Source of the DNA: Bacteroidaceae bacterium
GTDB lineage: Bacteria; Bacteroidota; Bacteroidia; Bacteroidales; Bacteroidaceae
Direction: 5' to 3'
Assembly: GCA_017557475.1 (NCBI GenBank)
Contig: JAFYYO010000157.1
Span: 1 to 14,750 of the forward strand
Length of the DNA: 14,750 nt
In this document: positions 1 through 5,836 of the stretch, one piece after another
How positions within the stretch are numbered: position 1 is the stretch's first letter
How the letters are laid out: each line of letters starts with the position of its first letter
The notes under the pieces: generated by a model
Seen by the model: the letters and a program-made list of their open reading frames with translations, nothing else
Told to the model about the DNA's origin: nothing
Databases searched by the model: none
Position numbers and translations under genes: made by a program

Positions 1-27
1 AATATAACCTTATATACAAAAAATAAG

Positions 28-291
28 ATGAAACGTAAAGACCTGAAAAAACACATCAACTATCTGTGCGGCGAACTGCTGGCAGAGTGTATGGCTGCGG
101 CAGACTACTCGAGCAAGGACAACAAGCAGGATGTCGAGAACGTAATGCTGAGCATCCTCAAGATGCAGAACGACTGGATTACTCGCCTTTCGCATGTCGA
201 GCCAGGCAGCACCCAGCTCTTCTTCCAAAAGATGAAAGAGGACATGCAAAAGCGGACAGATGAGATTATCGACCAGATACAGAACCTATAA
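28..291 (+). CDS. small conserved-looking hypothetical protein (87 aa)
   Basis: I do not recognise the family. The product is 87 residues, strongly charged and predicted to be mostly helical: a basic N-terminus (M-K-R-K-D-L-K-K), a central stretch rich in Asp/Glu/Asn/Gln (about 26-55) and an amphipathic C-terminal helix with Lys/Glu/Asp/Gln alternation (about 66-87). There is no signal peptide or membrane segment, so it is probably cytoplasmic. Cys14 and Cys21 are its only cysteines; no metal motif is evident. The ATG at 28 lies 27 nt from the window edge behind an A-rich leader (acaaaaaataag) typical of Bacteroidetes genes that do not use a Shine-Dalgarno site. The opposite-strand reading frame over the same bases is a shadow. 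It may be the last gene of an operon beginning outside the window. Confidence 0.7.
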   Translation: MKRKDLKKHINYLCGELLAECMAAADYSSKDNKQDVENVMLSILKMQNDWITRLSHVEPGSTQLFFQKMKEDMQKRTDEIIDQIQNL

Positions 292-310
292 AAGACAAAA
301 AGGAATTAAA

Positions 311-371
311 AGAAGGAAGTTAAGCCAGCAAGCTGGCTGGAAGTTATAAGAGGAAGTAAAGCGCTTCGCGC
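311..371. repeat. cluster of GGAAGT(T)A motifs alternating with short perfect hairpins
   Basis: Three copies of ggaagt(t)a occur at 316, 339 and 352. Between the first two is a perfect inverted repeat, agccagc (323-329), aa, gctggct (332-338). After the third comes gcgc (361-364), ttc, gcgc (368-371). No T-tract follows either hairpin, so they do not look like intrinsic terminators. This looks like dispersed intergenic repeat DNA, probably related to the tandem repeat at 410-476 read on the other strand. Confidence 0.55.
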
Positions 372-409
372 AGGACAATACCACATCAACTGCCCCAAGT
401 ATCGTCCAC

Positions 410-476
410 GAGCGTAGCAAATTAACTCCCATTTTTACTTCTATGAGCGTAGCGAATTAACTCCCACTTTTACTTC
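410..476. repeat. two-copy tandem repeat, 35-bp period
   Basis: Two 32-nt copies (410-441 and 445-476) match at 30 of 32 positions and are separated by 3 nt. Each begins gagcgtagc and ends ttttacttc. The second copy ends 12 nt before the acyltransferase ATG, so the repeat occupies the leader of that gene. No Bacteroidetes -7 box (TAnnTTTG) is seen in 292-488. Confidence 0.8.
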
Positions 477-488
477 AATCGCGACAAG

Positions 489-1034
489 ATGTTCAATAAT
501 CTCTGCGACAAAGTTCTGTTCAAATGGTTCCACTTCACGGAAACCGTTACTGAACCTATGCCCGAAAAGTGCATCATCGCACTTGCTCCGCACACAAGCA
601 ACTGGGACTTCATCATCGGCAACCTCTACAGTAGAGCTAGAAACTTTCATTGCGACTTCCTGATGAAGAAGGAATGGTTCTTCTGGCCCATGGGAATCCT
701 GATGCGAAGGCTTGGCGGCATTCCCGTCTATCGCAGCAAGCAGATGCACTCCACAGACATCATAGCAGAGCAAGCAAGACAGGCAAAGAGGTTCCGACTC
801 TGCATCACTCCAGAAGGAACCCGTCAAGTCCAACCCGAATGGAAGAAGGGCTTTTACTACATTGCCCTTAAAGCAGAAATACCCATCCTGCTCTACGGAC
901 TCGACTTCAAAGAAAGGAGAATCGTCTGCACCAAGACAATCATTCCGAATGGAGACATCGAAACGCAGATGCAGGAAATAAAAGAATACTACAAAAACTT
1001 CAAGGGATTACATCCGAAACAGTTCAAGATATGA
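489..1034 (+). CDS. PlsC-like (1-acyl-glycerol-3-phosphate-type) acyltransferase
   Basis: A 181-residue protein of the glycerolipid acyltransferase superfamily. The catalytic HX4D motif is H35-T-S-N-W-D40 and the substrate-contact motif is E109-G-T-R112. The segment L75-G-G-I-P-V80 precedes R82-S-K, a region involved in acyl-acceptor binding. By family, such enzymes move an acyl chain from acyl-ACP or acyl-CoA to a lysophospholipid or related acceptor at the inner face of the cytoplasmic membrane. The acceptor cannot be read from sequence. The protein is shorter than classical PlsC (about 240 aa) and has no clear transmembrane helix, as in a compact Bacteroidetes subfamily. In family members I remember, residue 81 is usually Asp (I-P-V-D-R-S); here it is Tyr. 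The ATG at 489 gives a normal N-terminus. The stop overlaps the next start (ATGA, 1031-1034), which implies translational coupling with the amidase-like gene. Confidence 0.88.
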   Translation: MFNNLCDKVLFKWFHFTETVTEPMPEKCIIALAPHTSNWDFIIGNLYSRARNFHCDFLMKKEWFFWPMGILMRRLGGIPVYRSKQMHSTDIIAEQARQAKRFRLCITPEGTRQVQPEWKKGFYYIALKAEIPILLYGLDFKERRIVCTKTIIPNGDIETQMQEIKEYYKNFKGLHPKQFKI

Positions 1035-3952
1035 ATAAGAAACACATATTTCTCTCACTCACACTCGCTCTTTGTTCTCTGAGTCTTACGGCACAGAACA
1101 CAGACAAAGAGTATGCAAACCTGCGCGAATACTTTGAAGGGTACACTAATCCGAGCTTCCCCAACCTCAAGAAGATAACAGTTGAGGACATCATCACAAA
1201 TAAAAGAGACAAACACATTACCATCATTGTGAGCGACAACTTCATTGCCCAGCCTCTCACACCGCTTGTGGTAGGTGACCTCTACAATGATGTGAAGCGT
1301 CTTCTGCCGATGCCCTACAACACTTATGACGTAAGCATCTTTGCCAACGACACTCCTATCGAGCAACTCATCCCGACAAGCATGATGGACAGAGCTGATA
1401 CGTCTCGAGTCTATAAGAAAGAACTTTACAAAGGTAACCCTTGGGTGACGCCAATGAACCGTCCCTATACCATCAAGAAAGGCTTGCAAGGACGTCATCT
1501 CAGCGTTTGTCACAGTCACGGCAAATACTTCAACTTCGACAAGCAGGAATGGATTTGGCAGAGACCAAGGCTCTTCTGTACGACGGAAGATATGTTCACG
1601 CAGACCTTCGTAGTGCCCTATCTCATACCAATGTTGCAGAATGCAGGAGCCGTTGTCTTCACTCCAAGAGAGCGCGACTGGCAGAAGCAGGAAATCATCA
1701 TCGATAACGATTACATCTGGGACGGCAGTCGATATGAGGAACGCGTCACAAGTTATCATTGGCAATATGGTGGTGTGGGATTCGGTCACAAACAGGAAGG
1801 CTACGAGAATGGCGAGAATCCATTCAAGATGGGAACTTACAAGATGATTGAGGCAACAACGAACAAAAGGGTGACAAGCGATATCGTTTGGATTCCTGAA
1901 GTGCTCGTAGAGGATGATTACGCCGTCTATGTCTCCTATCAGACTGTGCCAGGAAGCGTTTCGGATGCCAACTATACCGTCAAGCATGGAGGCGTCTCGA
2001 CTCAGTTCCGTGTCAATCAGCAAATGGGTGGAGGCACTTGGGTTTATCTCGGCACCTTCCACTTCACCCAAGGCATAAGCGAGGACAACTGCATCATCCT
2101 TACCAATCAGAGCAACTATAAAGGCGTAGTGACTGCCGATGCTGTCCGACTTGGAGGAGGAATGGGCAACATTGTTCGTGGTGACTCAACGATGGTTCTT
2201 CCCATCAGCAGCGACTTGCCCCGCTGTCTGGAGGCTGCCCGATACTCTGCTCAATGGTACGGAATGCCCGACAGCGTCTATTCTCCAAGAGGAAATGATG
2301 ATGGCAGAGACGATGTCAACACCAGGCCTTATACTGTGAATTATGTAACGAAGGGCACCAACTACCTGAAGGGCGACAGCGGACTTAGTGTGCCAATTGA
2401 GATGTACATGGCTGTTCACAGCGATGCAGGTTATAGGCTGGACAACACGCTGGTCGGAACGCTTGGCATCTACACGACAGAGTTCTACGATGGAAAGACT
2501 GCTACAGGTCTCTCAAGGCTTGTGAGCCGCGACCTTGTCGACTTGGTAATGACACAAATCAACTCAGACTTGTCGCGAGAAATAGGCTTCTGGAACCGAC
2601 GTGACATCTATGACCGCAATTATGGAGAGAGTCGCGACCCACAGGTTCCTGCTGTGCTGCTTGAGATGCTCAGCCATCAGAACTGGGCAGACATGCGCTT
2701 TGGGCACGACCCCTACTTCAAGTTCCTCATGTCTCGCGCAATATATAAAGGTATTCTGCGCTTTATTTCGACCATTCACGGAGGCAAGGATGTCGTGGTT
2801 CAGCCGCTTCCCGTAGCCGGATTGAGTGCAGAGGCAAACAAGGAGACAGGCGAGATAACTGTTCGCTGGACGCCAAGAGAAGACCCAGGAGAACAAACTG
2901 CAAGACCCAGTGGATACGTCGTTTATGTCAAGAAGGCAGGAGGCGACTTCGACAACGGACATTATGTAAACGGACGCGACTGCACTTACCAGATGCAAGC
3001 CGAGCCTGGCATCCTCTATAGTTTCCGCGTTGAGGCTGTCAATGATGGTGGAGCAAGTCTGCCTAGTGATGAAGTCTGTGCTGCAATTGCTGAGGGTGAG
3101 AATGCACCTTCCATCCTGCTTGTCGATGCTTTCCAGAGGCTTGCAAGTCCGCTTCCCTTTGACACGGAGACAACAGGAGGCTTTGACTTCGATGCAGACC
3201 CTGGTGTGATTGATGTGAAGACGCCTGGCTATTGTGGACGTCAGCTGAGCTTCAACAAGAGCGGCTATGGCAAAGAGGTAGGCGAAGGCATGGGTGTGAG
3301 CAGCGACGAATGGGAAGGCATGTTCCTGGCAGGCAATACGCACGACTATAGTGTACGCCATGCTTCAGACATTTTAGCAAAGAATCATGGCTACAATATC
3401 AGCAGTTGCACGCCTGTTCAACTGCCCAATCTCGACCTCCGCGGCTATCGCATAGCAGACTTTATTCTTGGTGCCCAGAAGGACGACGGCTACTCCCTCA
3501 CTCGTCGCCAAGCCTATACGCCAGAAATGCTTACTGCCATCTCTCAACTGACACTGCAGAACACATCTATCCTGGTAAGTGGAGCCTTCATAGGCAGCGA
3601 CATGCATAATGCCCAGCAGGATGCTTTCGTGGCAGACAAACTGAAGTACCGCTTCGTTTCAACTATTCCTACGGACAGCATCTGCTCTGTTCAGGGACTC
3701 AACAACACAGCCACCATCTACAGCCGAGCAAGCGAGCAGAACTACTGGCTGGCAAGGACAGATATCCTTGAAGGCGTTAACGGAGCTTTCAGCACAATGA
3801 CATACTCAAACGGAAACCACTCCGCAGCCGTTGCCTATCCAGGTCCTGGCTACAGAGTCCTTGCTTTCGGCTTCCCACTGGAATGCATCAGGGAGGACGA
3901 GTCGCGCCAGAACATCATGGGCATCGCCGTTGACTTCCTGCTTGGGAAATAA
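1031..3952 (+). CDS. exported amidase_3-like protein split by a golvesin-like domain, with Fn3 (often named 'xanthan lyase')
   Basis: A 973-residue secreted protein. A signal peptide (M-N-K-K, hydrophobic core, cleavage near T-A-Q at 20-22) targets it to the Sec pathway. Residues about 155-215 look like the first half of an N-acetylmuramoyl-L-alanine amidase (amidase_3) fold: a strand ending C-H-S-H163-G, then T-E186-D before a helix, then G-A-V-V-F-T-P-R-E-R-D. About 270-376 is a golvesin/Xly-type beta domain. The amidase fold seems to resume at V-H463-S-D-A-G and V-L-L-E545-M-L-S-H-Q-N, positions matching the second zinc His and the catalytic Glu. An Fn3 domain follows (about 592-686), then an unassigned C-terminal domain (about 690-973). 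Peptidoglycan or another cell-surface glycan is the likely substrate; activity is inferred, not shown. Homologues are commonly labelled xanthan lyase, which the catalytic layout does not support. Coupled to the upstream acyltransferase gene by a 4-nt overlap. No terminator is evident downstream. Confidence 0.85.
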   Translation: MNKKHIFLSLTLALCSLSLTAQNTDKEYANLREYFEGYTNPSFPNLKKITVEDIITNKRDKHITIIVSDNFIAQPLTPLVVGDLYNDVKRLLPMPYNTYDVSIFANDTPIEQLIPTSMMDRADTSRVYKKELYKGNPWVTPMNRPYTIKKGLQGRHLSVCHSHGKYFNFDKQEWIWQRPRLFCTTEDMFTQTFVVPYLIPMLQNAGAVVFTPRERDWQKQEIIIDNDYIWDGSRYEERVTSYHWQYGGVGFGHKQEGYENGENPFKMGTYKMIEATTNKRVTSDIVWIPEVLVEDDYAVYVSYQTVPGSVSDANYTVKHGGVSTQFRVNQQMGGGTWVYLGTFHFTQGISEDNCIILTNQSNYKGVVTADAVRLGGGMGNIVRGDSTMVLPISSDLPRCLEAARYSAQWYGMPDSVYSPRGNDDGRDDVNTRPYTVNYVTKGTNYLKGDSGLSVPIEMYMAVHSDAGYRLDNTLVGTLGIYTTEFYDGKTATGLSRLVSRDLVDLVMTQINSDLSREIGFWNRRDIYDRNYGESRDPQVPAVLLEMLSHQNWADMRFGHDPYFKFLMSRAIYKGILRFISTIHGGKDVVVQPLPVAGLSAEANKETGEITVRWTPREDPGEQTARPSGYVVYVKKAGGDFDNGHYVNGRDCTYQMQAEPGILYSFRVEAVNDGGASLPSDEVCAAIAEGENAPSILLVDAFQRLASPLPFDTETTGGFDFDADPGVIDVKTPGYCGRQLSFNKSGYGKEVGEGMGVSSDEWEGMFLAGNTHDYSVRHASDILAKNHGYNISSCTPVQLPNLDLRGYRIADFILGAQKDDGYSLTRRQAYTPEMLTAISQLTLQNTSILVSGAFIGSDMHNAQQDAFVADKLKYRFVSTIPTDSICSVQGLNNTATIYSRASEQNYWLARTDILEGVNGAFSTMTYSNGNHSAAVAYPGPGYRVLAFGFPLECIREDESRQNIMGIAVDFLLGK

Positions 3953-3970
3953 AGCCCCCTCCAAACCAAT

Positions 3971-4012
3971 TCTTAACTCATATCTATTAACTATTATCTC
4001 TTAACTCCGTGT
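3971..4012. repeat. 14-nt-period TTAACT tandem repeat
   Basis: Three TTAACT hexamers start at 3973, 3987 and 4001, exactly 14 nt apart, within units resembling tcttaactcatatc. The third unit runs into the GTG at 4009. That is one reason to prefer the ATG at 4030 as the start of the following small gene. Confidence 0.7.
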
Positions 4013-4029
4013 ACACTATTCTTTGCAAC

Positions 4030-4302
4030 ATGAAGGGCTCTCGCAAGCTATCTGTTGAAGAAGCCCACCTCAATACCATCGACCGCTATGCACTCTTCTC
4101 CGACCTGCTGGACAGCAACGGCATAGTGGAAGAAGGCGTGCTGGAGAAGTTGAGGCTCAACGTGCGTTCACTGCTGGAACACGACCCAGACCCACAGTTG
4201 CTCGACCTCTGCGAACGCATCCTCTTCCATCCCGACATGAAAGCCTTCGGCCTGCATCAGCTCATCCTGCTCTTCATCGACTGGAAGAAGGAGCAACAGT
4301 AG
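4030..4302 (+). CDS. small hypothetical protein (90 aa)
   Basis: I do not recognise the family. From the ATG at 4030 the product is 90 residues. It appears wholly helical and acidic: leucine-rich amphipathic segments at about 20-50 (E-K-L-R-L-N-V-R-S-L-L) and 55-86 (L-L-D-L-C-E-R-I-L-F-H-P), ending in W-K-K-E-Q-Q. There is no signal peptide or membrane segment. A GTG at 4009 in the same frame would add seven residues (M-Y-T-I-L-C-N), but that GTG lies inside a 14-nt tandem repeat, so I favour 4030. The compositional bias and clean frame suggest a real gene, but no function can be assigned. It stands alone: 77 nt separates it from the amidase-like gene and 383 nt from the next gene. Confidence 0.62.
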   Translation: MKGSRKLSVEEAHLNTIDRYALFSDLLDSNGIVEEGVLEKLRLNVRSLLEHDPDPQLLDLCERILFHPDMKAFGLHQLILLFIDWKKEQQ

Positions 4303-4337
4303 AAACGAGGTATGGGGTCATCCCTAGTGTTGTTGCG

Positions 4338-4425
4338 GAACATCACGTGTACTTTGGGGCAAAAGCACGTGTGTCATTAGCAAACATCACATGTATCATT
4401 TGCGAATGACGCGTGTATAGTTCGG
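4338..4425. repeat. 22-nt-period array 1 (four units, core C-R-T-G-T-R)
   Basis: Four degenerate units have the core cRtgtR at 4346 (cgtgta), 4368 (cgtgtg), 4390 (catgta) and 4412 (cgtgta), an exact 22-nt spacing. Units 1 and 3 share aacatcac just before the core. Small palindromes sit in or between units: cacgtg at 4344 and 4366, acatgt at 4389, and tcatt-tgcg-aatga at 4396-4409. It shares aacat.ac.tg with array 2 at 11239-11326, so the two look like one family. Confidence 0.75.
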
Positions 4426-4428
4426 GGA

Positions 4429-4456
4429 GATAATCAGTTAATCAGATAATCACTTA
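4429..4456. repeat. 16-nt-period direct repeat
   Basis: gataatcagtta (4429-4440) and gataatcactta (4445-4456) match at 11 of 12 positions. It directly follows the 22-nt array and has no visible coding content. Confidence 0.55.
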
Positions 4457-4494
4457 TAGACAGGGAGCGAAAGTGACGGTAATTGGACATCTCC

Positions 4495-4576
4495 ATAAGA
4501 TTATTAATAGAGTTTTTATTATTAATTATATTATAATATAAATATAATAGATAATGATATTATTATCTATTCTTTG
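4495..4576. other. AT-rich block with perfect palindromes
   Basis: This is almost pure A/T. It contains a 16-bp perfect palindrome (4526-4541, centred on tatattataatata) and a perfect 10-bp inverted repeat: aatagataat 4546-4555, loop gatatt, attatctatt 4562-4571. tattctttg (4568-4576) resembles the Bacteroidetes -7 box but has three rather than two bases between TA and TTTG. It may serve as promoter or regulatory DNA for the metallo-hydrolase gene 110 nt downstream. With the 22-nt array and the 16-nt repeat it fills most of the 383-nt gap 4303-4685, where I see no gene. Confidence 0.5.
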
Positions 4577-4685
4577 CCGCGTCGAAAGTACTGAAAAGCT
4601 ATTCCTGTCCATAAAGTGATTTTCCGCTTTTCTGATTTTCTCGGTAAAAGATGCTCGCAATTAGAAAACAAATCCAACCATCGAT

Positions 4686-5678
4686 ATGGACAGAAGAGAA
4701 TTCATGCAAGCCGGAATAGCTACAATAGCACTAACCGGAATGAGCGGCGTGGAAGCTTATGCAAAGCCATTGGGCGCCACCAAAGACGAAGAAAAAGGCT
4801 TTGCACCTGTCACCTGCGAAAACACCGAGGCATCCGATGCCGATCTACGGGTGCGATTCCTCGGAACGGGAGCTGCCGGATGGAAACCCGGCACAACAAC
4901 CGAAAGGCGCAACAGCAGCGTGCTACTCGACGGGAAGGTGCTCATCGACCTCACTGTAAGCGTACGCGACATGCTGCCCGAGGACTGCCACCCCGAACAC
5001 ATCTTCTACACGCATTCCCACGGCGACCACTATCAGCCCCTCGAAGCACTGAAGCTGGGAGTGAAAAAGGTCTATGTCTCCGATACGTGGATTGACCGTG
5101 CAAAGTCCGACTTCCTACGACTCGCATCAGAGAACAAACTGCCCGCCCCGCAGTTCGTCACCCTGAAGATTGGCGTGCCCGTCACTGTGGAAGGCCTTAC
5201 CTTCACACCCCTTCCAGCCAACCACACAACAAACTTCTACGAAGAACAAGCCCAGATATACCTTGTCGAGAAGGGTACGACGGCAGACTGTCTCGGCGTG
5301 CGCATGCTCTATGCCACCGACACAAGCGGCATCATGGGCAAGGCTGCACGGCTGGCTGGCATCGACTCGCACAAGAGCGACATCCCGGACCGCCCGATAA
5401 CAGCCTTCGTCATGGAAGCCACGATGGGCCTCGGGCACGAGGAGGATTTCCGTCTCTTCAACCATTCCACACCCGAGGACGTTGCACGAATCGCCCGCAT
5501 GCTCGCCCGCACAAAGCGCTACACCCCGCCAGCAGGCCAGCCCGTCTATCTCACCCACATCTCAAATCCTCTTCACGGCAGCCTCCAACAAGACGAACTC
5601 AACAAGTCCCTTCCCGTTCCTCTCCGCGCCGCCTCCGACGGCCTTGAAGTCGTCTTCCACGCTGTAGTCGGCACCTAG
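4686..5678 (+). CDS. exported metallo-beta-lactamase-fold hydrolase with Tat-like N-terminus
   Basis: A 330-residue metallo-hydrolase. The metal motif HxHxDH is H110-S-H-G-D-H115. Further ligand candidates fit the fold: H180 (P-A-N-H), D212 (Y-A-T-D-T-S-G) and H291 (Y-L-T-H-I-S). The core begins at about 54 with V-R-F-L-G-T-G-A, as in RNase Z/PhnP-like members that open with strand-G-T-G. The substrate is not predictable; phosphodiester or lactone hydrolysis are options. The N-terminus D2-R-R-E-F-M-Q followed by a modest hydrophobic stretch (I-A-T-I-A-L-T-G) and A-Y-A-K resembles a twin-arginine signal peptide, so a folded metalloenzyme may be exported to the periplasm. The gene stands alone, preceded by an AT-rich leader and followed by the tandem ygiQ promoter region. 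No clear terminator is visible. Confidence 0.85.
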   Translation: MDRREFMQAGIATIALTGMSGVEAYAKPLGATKDEEKGFAPVTCENTEASDADLRVRFLGTGAAGWKPGTTTERRNSSVLLDGKVLIDLTVSVRDMLPEDCHPEHIFYTHSHGDHYQPLEALKLGVKKVYVSDTWIDRAKSDFLRLASENKLPAPQFVTLKIGVPVTVEGLTFTPLPANHTTNFYEEQAQIYLVEKGTTADCLGVRMLYATDTSGIMGKAARLAGIDSHKSDIPDRPITAFVMEATMGLGHEEDFRLFNHSTPEDVARIARMLARTKRYTPPAGQPVYLTHISNPLHGSLQQDELNKSLPVPLRAASDGLEVVFHAVVGT

Positions 5679-5695
5679 AAGACCGATTTTCTTGG

Positions 5696-5816
5696 TTTCC
5701 TTTGGTATTTCGCTCACTAATTCGTAACTTTGGCTATGCCGAAATTACTTCCGCTCGGAAATGAAATGAAAAGGTATCTTTTCCTTTGGTATTTCGCTCA
5801 CTTATTCGTAACTTTG
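5696..5816 (+). promoter_or_regulatory. duplicated Bacteroidetes promoter box upstream of ygiQ
   Basis: A 37-nt block occurs twice, 5696-5732 and 5780-5816 (84 nt apart), with one mismatch. Each copy has TTTG (5701-5704; 5785-5788), a 20-nt spacer and TAACTTTG (5725-5732; 5809-5816). This fits the Bacteroidetes sigma factor consensus TTTG-N19/20-TAnnTTTG. The second copy would start transcription near 5823, leaving a leader of only about 14 nt before the ygiQ ATG. The DNA between the copies is not duplicated. Confidence 0.8.
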
Positions 5817-5836
5817 TAGCGCTTTAAAGGAAGAAA

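Noticed and set aside
323..338. Intrinsic terminator after the first small gene
   Set aside because: The inverted repeat agccagc-aa-gctggct is perfect but is followed by ggaagttataag with no T-tract.
1055..2071. 338-codon minus-strand open frame within the amidase-like gene
   Set aside because: Its composition is that of an antisense shadow, with no start context or family resemblance. The plus-strand gene has clear domains and a signal peptide.
4303..4685. tRNA or small RNA gene
   Set aside because: No cloverleaf, TTCGA-type loop or promoter-hairpin-T-tract arrangement could be found; the repeats described account for most of the region.
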